A stretch of DNA of 64,000 nt from Micromonospora halophytica (GTDB taxonomy: Bacteria; Actinomycetota; Actinomycetes; Mycobacteriales; Micromonosporaceae). Position 1 is the stretch's first letter, and each line of letters begins with the position of its first letter. Positions 17,071 to 25,903 of this stretch are shown here, in pieces. Under the pieces are notes generated by a model. That model did no database searches and had not been told where the DNA came from. It saw nothing but the letters and a program-made list of their open reading frames with translations. The position numbers were made by a program, and so were the translations under genes. Where the stretch lies: NCBI RefSeq assembly GCF_900090245.1, contig NZ_FMDN01000005.1, forward strand, positions 186,001-250,000, read 5' to 3'.

Positions 17071-18159
17071 TCAGCGTGGCGCCACCGTCACGTGCAGGTC
17101 GACCAGTTCACGGGGCAGCGGCTGCCGTTCCCGCTCACGGCCCTCGGTGTCGGCGAGCACGACGTCCCGGCTGCCGTACGGCCGCCGGTAGAGCAGCCGG
17201 TCGTCGGTGACCCAGGCGACGTCCGCCGACGGCAGTTTGCGTACGACGGCCCCGGTGACCGCGTCGACGAGCACCGGGTCCTGCTGCCCCTGCACCACCA
17301 CCCGCTGCCCGTCCGGCGACCAGGCCCACGGTCCGGCCGGGTCGCCGGGGATCTTCACGAACCGGGTCGGCCGGCCGTCCTCGGCGGAGAAGAACTGCAC
17401 CCCCCAGCGGGGGTGCCGTTCGCTCTCCGACCGATCCTGGAAAGCGTCGGTCAGCGGGAGGGTCACCTCCCGGCCGTCCCGCGTCCAGGTGAAGGCGCAG
17501 TAGTCGGTGCAGAAGAACTTCGTCGCGTCCACCGAGTACTCCCGGAATGCGCCGGTCAGGTCAAGGAGGCCGAACTGACGGGTGCCCCGACGGAGTCCGG
17601 TCAGGAGCAGCCGGCGTCCGTCCGGTGACCACTGGGGATGCGACCCCGGGGCGCGGTACCAGCGCACGGTCGCCTTCCGCGCGTCAATCAGCCCGATCTG
17701 CCCGGGGCGGTCCTCGTCGGCCACCGCGGTGACGGTGCCGGTCGGGGCCGGCCAGACCTCGTCGTACCCCTCGGTGCGGACGTAGCGGTCGCGGGTGCGG
17801 TCCAGGAGGTGGCCGGAGCCGCCGAGGACCCCACCGGTGACCACCCAGCCGCCGGGCAGCACCAGCGGCGCGTCCTTCCACCGCGCGTCCGGCACCGGAT
17901 GCAGGACAGTGGTCGGTTGCGGTTGCGGTTGCGGTTCCGGCACCGCGACCCGGATGGCGGGTGCGGGCCGGAGCAGTACGAACGGCGCGGCCACCGCGAT
18001 CACCGCGACCAGCGCCGCACCGGTCGCGGTGGCGCGCCGCCGGGCCCGTAGCCGCCGTCCACGACGCAGGGCCGACCCGGCCAGGTCCGGCACCGGCCGG
18101 ACCTGGCCGGACAGTTCGCGTACGGCCGCCCGCAGCGCGTCCTCCACCGGCCTGCTCAT
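17071..18159 (-). CDS. Membrane-anchored beta-propeller protein coupled to an ECF sigma factor
   Basis: 362 residues. A basic cytoplasmic N-terminus (VEDALRAAVRELSGQV, then RRGRRLRARRR), one membrane helix around residues 46-65, a PQPQPQP linker, and an extracytoplasmic domain of WD40/TolB-like blades (HPQWSPDGRRLLLTGL, WAWSPDGQRVVVQG). Its ATG overlaps the stop of the sigma gene (ATGA). The layout is that of an anti-sigma factor or signal-sensing partner, but no classical anti-sigma motif is visible, so the role is inference. Confidence 0.75.
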   Translation of the reverse strand: MSRPVEDALRAAVRELSGQVRPVPDLAGSALRRGRRLRARRRATATGAALVAVIAVAAPFVLLRPAPAIRVAVPEPQPQPQPTTVLHPVPDARWKDAPLVLPGGWVVTGGVLGGSGHLLDRTRDRYVRTEGYDEVWPAPTGTVTAVADEDRPGQIGLIDARKATVRWYRAPGSHPQWSPDGRRLLLTGLRRGTRQFGLLDLTGAFREYSVDATKFFCTDYCAFTWTRDGREVTLPLTDAFQDRSESERHPRWGVQFFSAEDGRPTRFVKIPGDPAGPWAWSPDGQRVVVQGQQDPVLVDAVTGAVVRKLPSADVAWVTDDRLLYRRPYGSRDVVLADTEGRERERQPLPRELVDLHVTVAPR

Positions 18160-18677
18160 CGGTTCACCTCCGGACGGGTGACGAGGTCGTCGAAGGCCGG
18201 GACCAGTTGCCGGAGGCGGGCCAGTGCGCGGGAGGCCTGGCTGGCGACCGTGCCCGCCCGACAGCCCAGCACCGCGGCGGTCTCCTCCACGCTCATGTCC
18301 TCCAGATAGCGCAGGGTCAGCACCGCGCGTTGCCGGGGCGGCAGCGTCCGCAGCGCGTCCCGCAGCAGTAGCCGCAGGTCGGTGTCGTGGCCGCTGTCCC
18401 GCTGGCCGGCCCGCTCCGGCAACTCGGCCACCGGTACCTCCCGCCGCCGGGCCAACCTCCGCCAGCCGGAGACCTGATCGTGGTAGAGGATCCGCCGCAC
18501 GTACGGCTCGGCGTCGCCCCGGATCCGTGGCCAGCGGGCGTACGCCTTGGCCAGCGCGTTCTGCAGCAGGTCCTCGGCGGCGTGCTGGCTGCCGGCGAGC
18601 GCGTACGCAACGCGCAGCAGTGCGTCACCCCGCTCGGTCACGAACGCGGTGAACTCCCCGTCGGTCACCTCGGTCAC
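18156..18677 (-). CDS. ECF RNA polymerase sigma factor, SigE family
   Basis: 173 residues. Region 2 (LLRVAYALAGSQHAAEDLLQ, then NALAKAYARWPRI) and region 4 (TLPPRQRAVLTLRYLEDMSV, then EETAAVLGCRAGTVASQASR) are complete. It belongs to the large SigE-type group common in Streptomyces and Micromonospora. The GTG at 18677 was chosen because GGAGGT lies at the right distance; the longer frame would translate that ribosome site. Overlaps the propeller gene downstream. The signal and regulon are unknown. Confidence 0.88.
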   Translation of the reverse strand: MTEVTDGEFTAFVTERGDALLRVAYALAGSQHAAEDLLQNALAKAYARWPRIRGDAEPYVRRILYHDQVSGWRRLARRREVPVAELPERAGQRDSGHDTDLRLLLRDALRTLPPRQRAVLTLRYLEDMSVEETAAVLGCRAGTVASQASRALARLRQLVPAFDDLVTRPEVNR

Positions 18678-18865
18678 CGCCCACCTCCGTATCACTGACG
18701 TCTGGGGGCGGTGGAACTTTGCCTCGCCGGAACAACCCGCCGTGTACGTCCCCGTAGGGCGGCCTGACCCTGTTCACCCCCCTGGCCCGGGGCAGGCCTG
18801 CGGTGACCGCGGCACTGTGCCGGCCCGTGCTGGTGGTCCGCCTCGGGCGGAGGAAGAATCGGTCC

Positions 18866-19345
18866 ATGCGCTGGACCGTGCTCGACTCGCCGATCGGGGA
18901 GTTCTCCGTGGCCACCGACGACGAGGCGGTGTGCGGCGCGCACTTCGGCCGGGTGGAGTCGGCCGTCGAGGAGCCCGGCGACGCGCTGGCCGGGCGGGCG
19001 GTCGACGAGCTGCGGGCGTACTTCGCCGGCGAGCTGACCGAGTTCGGTGTGCCGGTGGCGGCGCGGCGTGGCTCCGACTTCGAGCGCGCGGTGTGGCGGG
19101 AGATGACCCACATCCCGTACGGGGAGACGCTCACCTACGGCGAGGTGGCCCGCCGGGTCGGCGACCCCGGGGCCGCCCGGGCGGTCGGGGTGGCCTGCAA
19201 CCGCAACCCGGTCCCGGTGCTCGTGCCGTGCCACCGGATCGTGGGGGCCGGCGGGAAGCTCGTCGGCTTCGGCGGTGGCGTGGAACGCAAGGTGAAGCTG
19301 CTGGAGTTGGAGGCCGGCGTCGCGTTGCGCCGTGCCTGGTCGTGA
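18866..19345 (+). CDS. ogt: Methylated-DNA--protein-cysteine methyltransferase
   Basis: 159 residues. The active-site motif PVLVPCHRIVG contains the acceptor cysteine, and the DNA-binding RAVGVACNRNP segment and the AVWREMTHIPYGETLTYGEV helix-turn-helix precede it. It removes alkyl groups from O6-alkylguanine in a suicide reaction. ATG start with GGAGGAAG about ten bases upstream; the longer frame is not supported. Single gene. Confidence 0.95.
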   Translation: MRWTVLDSPIGEFSVATDDEAVCGAHFGRVESAVEEPGDALAGRAVDELRAYFAGELTEFGVPVAARRGSDFERAVWREMTHIPYGETLTYGEVARRVGDPGAARAVGVACNRNPVPVLVPCHRIVGAGGKLVGFGGGVERKVKLLELEAGVALRRAWS

Positions 19346-19435
19346 CGGCAACCGCGCCGTTCGGTCGATGTGTCCGGAAGTTGCTTCCCTGAAGATGGCA
19401 CTACGTTCGTCACTATCTCTCCACGGGGACAGACT

Positions 19436-20350
19436 ATGAGCGAAGAGCAGTCCAAGACCGTCGACCGCCGTCGCCTGCTGCGCCGGGCGAGCACCGTCGC
19501 CGCCGGCCTCGCCGGCACCGCGGCCGTCGGCGCCGCCACCGCCGGCCCGGCCCAGGCCGCCCCGGGCGACCCGGTCCTTCAGGGGGAGGCCAACAATGCG
19601 GGCTCGGCGACCACGCTGAGCGCCTCCTCGATGGAGAGCGCCACGCTGCGGCTGGCGAACACCGCCACCGCCGACGAGTACGGCAACACCATGGCCGGTC
19701 CGGCCCTGCGGCTGACCCCGTCCGGCGACATCATCTCCAACCAGGCCGAGGTCGGCTCGATCGCGATGGACCAGGGCGGCACCATCTGGGCGGTCACCGG
19801 CGAGGCCGACGACGGCTTCAAGTACCGGGACTACGTCCGCACCAGCTTCAACTCGAACACCACCGTGCCGATCGTCCCGCAGCGCGCCCTGGACACCCGG
19901 ACGTCCGGCGGGCGGAACCGGGTCCTCAACGAGGAAGGGAACTTCGACAGCTCGGGCCGGCTGCTGGCCGGCAGGACGATCCACCTCAACCTGGAGGACT
20001 TCGTCAACTTCGGCGACGCCGTGCACGGCAACGTGACGGTGACCGGCCCGCTCGCCGCCGGCTTCCTGCAGGTCTTCCCGTACGGCGTGCCCCGGCCGAC
20101 GTCGTTCTCGACGATCAACTTCCAGGCCGGCCAGACCCTGTCGAACGCCTTCCTCAGCGGTCTGGGTTCCGGTTACGACCGCGTCTCCATCTACGCGCAG
20201 AGGACCACCCACGTGATCCTCGACATGGTGGCCTTCGTGATCTCCATGGGCCAGGTCAACCCGAGGTTCCTCTCGGGCGCAGCGGGCCTGACCGAGGAGG
20301 ACCGCCGCGCCCGGCTCGCCAAGCTGGCCAAGCCCTCCTGGGCCAGGTGA
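19436..20350 (+). CDS. Tat-exported protein of unknown function
   Basis: 304 residues. The twin-arginine signal DRRRLLRRAS, a hydrophobic stretch and AQAA cleavage site (about residues 10-45) are clear, so it should be exported folded. The mature part has no domain I recognise with certainty; it contains PQRALDTRTSGG, similar to an LDTR motif found in many secreted actinobacterial proteins. ATG start at 19436. It ends just before a strong terminator shared with ino1. Function unknown. Confidence 0.8.
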   Translation: MSEEQSKTVDRRRLLRRASTVAAGLAGTAAVGAATAGPAQAAPGDPVLQGEANNAGSATTLSASSMESATLRLANTATADEYGNTMAGPALRLTPSGDIISNQAEVGSIAMDQGGTIWAVTGEADDGFKYRDYVRTSFNSNTTVPIVPQRALDTRTSGGRNRVLNEEGNFDSSGRLLAGRTIHLNLEDFVNFGDAVHGNVTVTGPLAAGFLQVFPYGVPRPTSFSTINFQAGQTLSNAFLSGLGSGYDRVSIYAQRTTHVILDMVAFVISMGQVNPRFLSGAAGLTEEDRRARLAKLAKPSWAR

Positions 20351-20367
20351 CCGATCCGTACGACGAG

Positions 20368-20399
20368 CGAGGGCCGGGTCCACGCGGACCCGGCCCTCG
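20368..20399. terminator. Bidirectional terminator hairpin
   Basis: 14-bp perfect stem CGAGGGCCGGGTCC / GGACCCGGCCCTCG with loop ACGC, between the convergent Tat-protein gene and ino1. Confidence 0.85.
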
Positions 20400-20421
20400 G
20401 CCGTGCTGGTGGATCAGCGCG

Positions 20422-21501
20422 TCAGCGCTCGACCTCGCCGGCGATGAAGGACTCGACGGCGGCGTGCGCGTCGTGGTCGGCGTACTGCACCGGCGGGGAC
20501 TTCATGAAGTACGACGAGGCGGAGAGGATCGGGCCACCGATCTTCCGGTCCAGGGCGATCTTCGCGGCCCGGACGGCGTCGATGATGACGCCGGCCGAGT
20601 TCGGCGAGTCCCACACCTCGAGCTTGAGCTCGGCGTTGAGCGGGGTGTCGCCGAAGGAGCGGCCCTCCAGGCGGATGTACGCCCACTTGCGGTCGTCGAG
20701 CCACGGCACGTGGTCCGACGGGCCGATGTGCACGTCGCTCTTGCTCATCTCGTGCGGGATCTGGGAGGTCACCGACTGGGTCTTCGAGATCTTCTTCGAG
20801 ACCAGGCGGTTGCGCTCCAGCATGTTCATGAAGTCCATGTTGCCGCCGAAGTTGAGCTGGTAGGTGCGCAGCAGCTCGACACCGCGGTCCTCGAAGAGCT
20901 TCGCCAGCGCACGGTGCACGATGGTCGCGCCGACCTGGCTCTTGATGTCGTCACCGACGATCGGCAGGCCCGCGTCCTCGAACTTCTTCGCCCACTCGGG
21001 GTCGGAGGCGATGAAGACCGGCAGGGCGTTCACGAACGCGCAGCCGGCGTCGATCGCGGCCTGCGCGTAGAACTTGTCGGCCTGCTCGGAGCCCACCGGG
21101 AGGTAGGAGACGACGACGTCGACCCGGGCGTCGCGCAGCGCCTTGGCCACGTCGACCGGCTCGGCGTCCGACTCCTCGACGATCTCGCGGTAGTACTGGC
21201 CCAGACCGTCGAAGGTCGGGCCGCGCTGCACGCTGACGCCGGTGGGCGGCACGTCGCAGAGCTTGATGGTGTTGTTCTCGCTGGCGACGATCGCCTCCGC
21301 GAGGTCCATGCCCACCTTCTTGGCGTCCACGTCGAACGCCGCGACGAACTCCACGTCCGAGACGTGGTAGTCGCCGAAGGTGACGTGCATGAGACCCGGG
21401 ACGCGGTCGTTCGGGTCGGCGTTCCGGTAGTACTCCACGCCCTGCACGAGGGACGAGGCGCAGTTACCCACACCGACGATGGCGACGCGGACGGAGCCCA
21501 T
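20422..21501 (-). CDS. ino1: Inositol-3-phosphate synthase
   Basis: 359 residues, the short actinobacterial form. NAD-binding [18 protein letters not shown] at the N-terminus, [37 protein letters not shown] and the C-terminal [20 protein letters not shown] motif are all present. It converts glucose-6-phosphate to inositol-1-phosphate, the first step to phosphatidylinositol, PIMs and mycothiol. The ATG at 21501 has GGAGG eight bases upstream; a longer frame would translate that site. It lies 23 bp from the padR gene on the same strand and is probably co-transcribed. Confidence 0.97.
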   Translation of the reverse strand: MGSVRVAIVGVGNCASSLVQGVEYYRNADPNDRVPGLMHVTFGDYHVSDVEFVAAFDVDAKKVGMDLAEAIVASENNTIKLCDVPPTGVSVQRGPTFDGLGQYYREIVEESDAEPVDVAKALRDARVDVVVSYLPVGSEQADKFYAQAAIDAGCAFVNALPVFIASDPEWAKKFEDAGLPIVGDDIKSQVGATIVHRALAKLFEDRGVELLRTYQLNFGGNMDFMNMLERNRLVSKKISKTQSVTSQIPHEMSKSDVHIGPSDHVPWLDDRKWAYIRLEGRSFGDTPLNAELKLEVWDSPNSAGVIIDAVRAAKIALDRKIGGPILSASSYFMKSPPVQYADHDAHAAVESFIAGEVER

Positions 21502-21524
21502 AGCGTCTGCCTCCTTCTTCTTCA

Positions 21525-22163
21525 TCACGGCCGCTCTGTCCTGGACTCTCCAGGCGGGGGCGGGCTGTTGTTGTCTCGTCGGCCGCCGGCCGTCCCGGGC
21601 TGCGGGACTGTCGGGGCACGGCCGGAGCGCTCGTTGGCGATGAGCTCCTCCAGCCAGCGGACCTCGCGCTCACAGGCGTCGAGCCCATGGCGTTGCAGTT
21701 CCAGGGTGTACGCGTCGAGGCGCTCGGCTGCCCGGCCCAGCACGTCACGAAGTCCTTCGCGACGTTCCTCGATCGTGCGGCGGCGACCCTCCAGGATGCG
21801 CAGGCGGGTCGCCTGGTCGGTCCGGGCGAAGAACGCGAAGTGCACGCCGAAGCCCGTGTCGTCGTACGTCTCGGGTCCCGCCTGCGCGATGAGCTCGGCG
21901 AAGCGTTCCTTGCCCTCCGCGGTGATCTTGTAGACCACCCGACCGCGTCGGCTGGTCAACGCGGGAACCTCTTCGGCGGTCGCAGGTGTCTCGGCGGCTT
22001 CGGTTATCCATCCCGCCGCCTGCAGCCGGCGAAGGGTCGGGTAGAGCGAGCCGTAGCTGATCGCCGCCCGGATCGCTCCGAGCTTGGCGGTGAGCTCCTT
22101 GCGGAGTTCGTAGCCGTGCATCGGAGACTCCTGCAGGAGGCCGAGGATGGCTAGCTCGAGCAC
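21525..22163 (-). CDS. PadR-family transcriptional regulator
   Basis: 212 residues. N-terminal winged helix ([38 protein letters not shown]) and a C-terminal helical dimerisation region ([20 protein letters not shown]). The GTG at 22163 begins at the usual PadR N-terminus. A perfect palindrome 43-65 bp upstream of the start is the likely operator, suggesting autoregulation and control of ino1. The same PadR-ino1 pairing exists in M. tuberculosis. The effector is unknown. Confidence 0.9.
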   Translation of the reverse strand: MLELAILGLLQESPMHGYELRKELTAKLGAIRAAISYGSLYPTLRRLQAAGWITEAAETPATAEEVPALTSRRGRVVYKITAEGKERFAELIAQAGPETYDDTGFGVHFAFFARTDQATRLRILEGRRRTIEERREGLRDVLGRAAERLDAYTLELQRHGLDACEREVRWLEELIANERSGRAPTVPQPGTAGGRRDNNSPPPPGESRTERP

Positions 22164-22205
22164 GGGCCATCCTTCCTGCCCCTGGCACTGGGCCGTTAAC
22201 CGTCT

Positions 22206-22228
22206 CGATGTATCGGACCGATACATCG
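22206..22228. promoter_or_regulatory. Likely PadR operator (perfect palindrome)
   Basis: Two 11-bp arms CGATGTATCGG and CCGATACATCG around a single central A. The core ATGTATC...GATACAT resembles PadR operators. It lies between the divergent padR-ino1 unit and the DUF5318 gene and could control both. Confidence 0.75.
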
Positions 22229-22323
22229 CACGTTAGTACCTCATCTGCGATCAGGGCAAACCCCCGGTCCGAGTGTCGTCATCACGGATCGTGACGGCGG
22301 TCGCCTCGCCCGTCCGGACCGCG

Positions 22324-22329
22324 TACCCT
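22324..22329 (+). promoter_or_regulatory. Candidate -10 hexamer of a leaderless transcript
   Basis: TACCCT lies exactly seven bases before the ATG at 22337, with no Shine-Dalgarno sequence between them. Confidence 0.5.
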
Positions 22330-22336
22330 TCACCGC

Positions 22337-22792
22337 ATGCGTACGCAGCGCCAGGTGGTGGACTACTCGCTCCAGAAGCGGGCGGTGCTGCGTGAGCTCC
22401 TCGCCGGTCGGGTCGGCACGTACGACGTCTGCGACGCCTCGCCGTACCTGAAGAACGCGGCTCGGTTCCACGGCGAGCCGACCGAGGAGCGCTGCCCGAT
22501 CTGTCGCAGCGAGAACCTCACCCACGTCCACTACATTTACGGGGACGAACTCAAGCAGTCCGCCGGCCAGGCGCGGAACCTGGTCGAGTTGCCCGTGTTG
22601 GCGATGACGCTGCGTGAGTTCCAGGTCTTCGTGGTGGAGGTGTGCCTCGGCTGTGACTGGAACCATCTCGTCGAGCAGTTCCTGCTCGGCCGGGACGGGC
22701 TGGCCGGGGACGGGTCGGAGCAGGGTGCGGCGGGCGTGAACGCCCCCGGTGCGGGCCCGGCCCACGGGCGAAGGCGAGAGGCGCAACGGTGA
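22337..22792 (+). CDS. DUF5318 zinc-ribbon protein
   Basis: 151 residues. CPICRSENLTHVHYIYG and CLGCDWNHLVEQ supply two CxxC pairs for a zinc ribbon. It resembles the conserved actinobacterial family encoded just upstream of ponA (Rv0049 in M. tuberculosis), DUF5318. The last ~35 residues are a variable Gly/Ala-rich tail. A TACCCT hexamer seven bases before the ATG suggests leaderless expression. The role is unknown; the fixed position before a bifunctional PBP suggests a cell-wall or division link. Confidence 0.85.
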   Translation: MRTQRQVVDYSLQKRAVLRELLAGRVGTYDVCDASPYLKNAARFHGEPTEERCPICRSENLTHVHYIYGDELKQSAGQARNLVELPVLAMTLREFQVFVVEVCLGCDWNHLVEQFLLGRDGLAGDGSEQGAAGVNAPGAGPAHGRRREAQR

Positions 22793-22881
22793 ACCTGGCT
22801 GTACCGGTCCCTCCCGGCGTCGACGACGGCGGGTGCTCGGACCGACAGCACGAAGGCCCGATTGGTCCGATTGGTACGGAT

Positions 22882-22912
22882 GCGACGCCGCCGTTGTGGG
22901 GTGCGGCGTCGC
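22882..22912 (+). terminator. Hairpin between DUF5318 gene and ponA
   Basis: 10-bp perfect stem GCGACGCCGC / GCGGCGTCGC with an 11-base loop, followed by GTGTGTCA. It may terminate or attenuate transcription into ponA. Confidence 0.45.
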
Positions 22913-22980
22913 GTGTGTCAACTCACGGCAACCCGGTGGCGGCGCCCCCGCGCCCCACCGCGACCGGCAGGGTGTGAGGA

Positions 22981-25743
22981 ATGAACTCGTACGGCGATCC
23001 CAGTTCCCCGCGTGCGCGGGCCCAGGTACCGGGTTCGAACGACGGCCCGGCCCCGGCGGGCCGGGCCTCGGTCGGCTCGGGTGGCGCGCCCACCGGCCGG
23101 GCCTCGGCGTCGGTGCCGCCGCGCCAGCCCGGCGCGGCCGGCACAGCCTCGGTGGGGCGGGCCGGTTCGGGACGGGCCTCCGTGCCGGTGTCCCCGGCGC
23201 CCGGCGGACGCGCCGGCACCGGACGCGCCTCGGTCCCGGTCTCCCCGGCCCCCGGCTCGTCCGGGCGGGCGAGCGTCGGCTCTGCGGCGGTCGGCGGCCG
23301 GGCGAGCGTCGGCTCGGCCTCGGTCGGTGGCCGGGCGGCGGTGGCCAGGGCGGGTGTCGCGCCGGTCTCCGGCGGTGGGCCGGGCGGCCCCGGCGGCCCG
23401 GGGCTCGGAAGTCGCGGTGGTCGCGGTCCAGGCAACCCGGCTGCGGCGGCGCGGGCGAAGAAGCGCAAGCGCGCCAACATGCTGATCGCCAGCTTCGCCG
23501 TCTTCATCATGATCGCCGGCATCGGGGTGATCGGCTTCACCTACTACTCGACCAATGTCGTGCTCCCCAACCAGATCGACCTGCCGCTGGCGACCACCAT
23601 CTATGCCAGTGACAACAAGACGCAGATTGCCAAGGTCGGCGAGCAGAACCGCACCTTCGTCTCGATCACCCAGATCCCGAAGCACATGCGGGACGCGGTG
23701 GCCGCAGCGGAGGACCGGAACTTCTACGAGCACTCGGGTGTCGACTACAAGGGCATCGCCCGCGCCGCGTGGAACAACCTCACCGGCGGCGACAGGCAGG
23801 GCGCCTCGACGATCACCCAGCAGTACGCCCGCAACGCCTACGAGAAGCTCCAGGACGACTCGTACGCACGCAAGGTGAAGGAGGCGATCGTCGCCTCCAA
23901 GCTCAACGATCAGTTCACCAAGGAACAGATCATGGAGCACTACCTCAACACGATCTACTTCGGGCGCAACGCGTACGGCATCGAGGCGGCCGCGCAGGCG
24001 TATTTCGGCAAGTCGGTGTCGAAGGTCGACGTGGCCGAGGCGGCGGTGCTGGCTTCCCTGATCAAGCAGCCGGAGCCCACCCCCGGCGGCCACCAGGGCT
24101 ACGACCCGGCCGTCAACCCGACTGCCGCCAAGGAGCGGTGGACCTACGTCATCAACTCCATGGTCGAGGAGGGGTGGCTGGACACGCCGAACCACCCGAA
24201 GCGCCCTGCCGGGTACCCGGAGAAGACGTTGCAGACGCCCAAGGAGTCGCGGGCCGGGCAGAAGTTCGGGGTGAACAACCCGATCGGCAACGTCATCAAC
24301 TATCTGGTGCCGGAGATGCGGGAGAAGAAGCTCTGCACCGACAACGAGGCGCAGGTCACCGACCGCAAGCCGTTCTGCGCGACCATGCTGAAGAGCGGCG
24401 GCTACCGGATCCGTACCACCATCGACATGAAGGTCCAGGGGGCGATCCTCAAGGCGGCCCAGCGCAGCACCAAGGGCTCGGAGCTGGACGGCGCGCGCAA
24501 GAACATCATGGCGGCTGTGGTCTCGATCGACCCGCGCAACGGCCGGGTGGTCGGCTACTACGGTGGTGACGACGGCACCGGCACCGACTACGCCGGTAAG
24601 AACACCGACTCGGCGGGCAACATCACCGGCGGGCACTCGCCCGGATCGAGCTTCAAGATCTACACCCTCGCTGCGGCGATCGACGCCGGAAAGTCGGTCG
24701 AGTCACGCTGGAAGGGCAAGGCGTTCACCCCCGACGGCGTGAAGTTCAGGGTCAGTAACGCCGGCACTGACAACCCGAGCTGTGGTGATTCGTGCACCCT
24801 GCGTGAGTCGACACTGAAGTCGCTCAACGTGCCCTTCTACCACGTCAGCCTCGACATTGGGCCTGACAAGATCGTTGAGATGGCCAAGAAGGCCGGCGTG
24901 AGCATGATGTGGCAGACCAACGTCAACCCGCCGAAGGGGCACGACCTCACCAAGGCCGACCCGAAGGACCTGGCACCCGACCCCTTCTACCATGTGATTT
25001 CGTACGGCCAGTACCCGATCACTGTGCTCGACCACGCCAACGGCGTCGCCACCTTCGCCAACAAGGGCGTCTACCACAAGGCCCATTTCCTGCTCTCCGT
25101 CGAGAAGCAGAACAAGGACACCGGCAAGTGGGAGAAGCTCGGCGGCGAGCAGTTGAAGCCGCTGAAGCGGATCAACCCGGACGTGGTCGCCGACGTCAAC
25201 GACGTGCTCAAGGACTACCCGGCCAGGGTCAACCACCGGCTGGACGACGGCCGTGAGGCGACCGCCAAGACCGGTACCTGGGAGCTCCGTGAAGGCACCA
25301 ACGAGAACGGTGACGCCTGGATGATCGGCTACACCCCGCAACTCGCGACCGCCGTCTGGGTGGGCAACAAGGGCAAGCGGGAGGCCATCAAGATGAAGGA
25401 CGGCCGGAACATCAGCGGCTCCCTGATGCCGGGCGACATCTGGGAACGGGTCATGGACGGCGCGCTCAAGGGCGCGGAGAAGCTCCAGTTCCCGCCTCCG
25501 GCCAACGTCGGCGACGACACCGCCGGCAACGGGGTCATCCCCACGCCGGAACCTCCCCCCGTCCCGCAGGACTGCGGACCGCTCGGTCTGTTCTGCCCGC
25601 AGAACCCGAACGGCGGCGGCAACCAGGGACCGACCAACCCGGGCACGCCCACCGACCCCCGAGGTCCGGGCGGTGGCGGGAACGGTGACGGGGGTGACGG
25701 CGGCGGCATCCTGCCGACCCTGACACCCCGCACCCGCGAGTAG
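22981..25743 (+). CDS. ponA: Bifunctional penicillin-binding protein (class A, PonA type)
   Basis: 920 residues. A ~160-residue cytoplasmic extension made largely of GRAS(V)-containing repeats; one membrane helix (about 168-190); a GT51 glycosyltransferase domain with AAEDRNFYEHSGVDYKGIAR and QGASTITQQYARN; a transpeptidase domain with SPGSSFKIYTL (SxxK), STLKSLN (SxN) and TAKTGTWE (KTG); and a Pro/Gly-rich extracellular tail. It polymerises and cross-links peptidoglycan. ATG start. The order DUF5318-ponA-GT87 is the same as Rv0049-Rv0050-Rv0051. Followed by a strong terminator. The repeat extension is much longer than usual. Confidence 0.96.
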   Translation: MNSYGDPSSPRARAQVPGSNDGPAPAGRASVGSGGAPTGRASASVPPRQPGAAGTASVGRAGSGRASVPVSPAPGGRAGTGRASVPVSPAPGSSGRASVGSAAVGGRASVGSASVGGRAAVARAGVAPVSGGGPGGPGGPGLGSRGGRGPGNPAAAARAKKRKRANMLIASFAVFIMIAGIGVIGFTYYSTNVVLPNQIDLPLATTIYASDNKTQIAKVGEQNRTFVSITQIPKHMRDAVAAAEDRNFYEHSGVDYKGIARAAWNNLTGGDRQGASTITQQYARNAYEKLQDDSYARKVKEAIVASKLNDQFTKEQIMEHYLNTIYFGRNAYGIEAAAQAYFGKSVSKVDVAEAAVLASLIKQPEPTPGGHQGYDPAVNPTAAKERWTYVINSMVEEGWLDTPNHPKRPAGYPEKTLQTPKESRAGQKFGVNNPIGNVINYLVPEMREKKLCTDNEAQVTDRKPFCATMLKSGGYRIRTTIDMKVQGAILKAAQRSTKGSELDGARKNIMAAVVSIDPRNGRVVGYYGGDDGTGTDYAGKNTDSAGNITGGHSPGSSFKIYTLAAAIDAGKSVESRWKGKAFTPDGVKFRVSNAGTDNPSCGDSCTLRESTLKSLNVPFYHVSLDIGPDKIVEMAKKAGVSMMWQTNVNPPKGHDLTKADPKDLAPDPFYHVISYGQYPITVLDHANGVATFANKGVYHKAHFLLSVEKQNKDTGKWEKLGGEQLKPLKRINPDVVADVNDVLKDYPARVNHRLDDGREATAKTGTWELREGTNENGDAWMIGYTPQLATAVWVGNKGKREAIKMKDGRNISGSLMPGDIWERVMDGALKGAEKLQFPPPANVGDDTAGNGVIPTPEPPPVPQDCGPLGLFCPQNPNGGGNQGPTNPGTPTDPRGPGGGGNGDGGDGGGILPTLTPRTRE
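22990..23440 (+). repeat. Repeat-rich segment coding for GRAS motifs
   Basis: Within ponA the tripeptide-plus motif GRAS(V) recurs about eight times; two copies of GRASVPVSPAPG lie in close succession (around 23171 and 23223) and GRASVGSA recurs. The DNA is correspondingly repetitive and very GC-rich, so assembly errors or length variation are possible. Confidence 0.7.
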
Positions 25744-25753
25744 GTAGCGCGAC

Positions 25754-25797
25754 AACGCCGACGGCGACCGGACGACTGTCCGGTCGCCGTCGGCGTT
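25754..25797 (+). terminator. Terminator after ponA
   Basis: Twenty-bp perfect stem (25754-25773 with 25778-25797), loop GACT, 11 bases after the ponA stop. Confidence 0.85.
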
Positions 25798-25903
25798 CCC
25801 GGCCGCCAAGCCCGGCGGTCCGCTCCCCGTGCGCCCTGATTTTCAGGTTTCTTGCGCTCCGGGAGGGGACGGACACCCCCGGCGTACGGCAGGATGCCTC
25901 TCC

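Noticed and set aside
17915-17945. Hexanucleotide tandem repeat (GGTTGC on the plus strand)
   Set aside because: It simply encodes the Pro-Gln linker of the propeller protein; too short to call a separate element.
23028-23045. tRNA T-loop-like GGGTTCGAAC
   Set aside because: It lies inside the ponA coding sequence and no tRNA arms can be folded around it.
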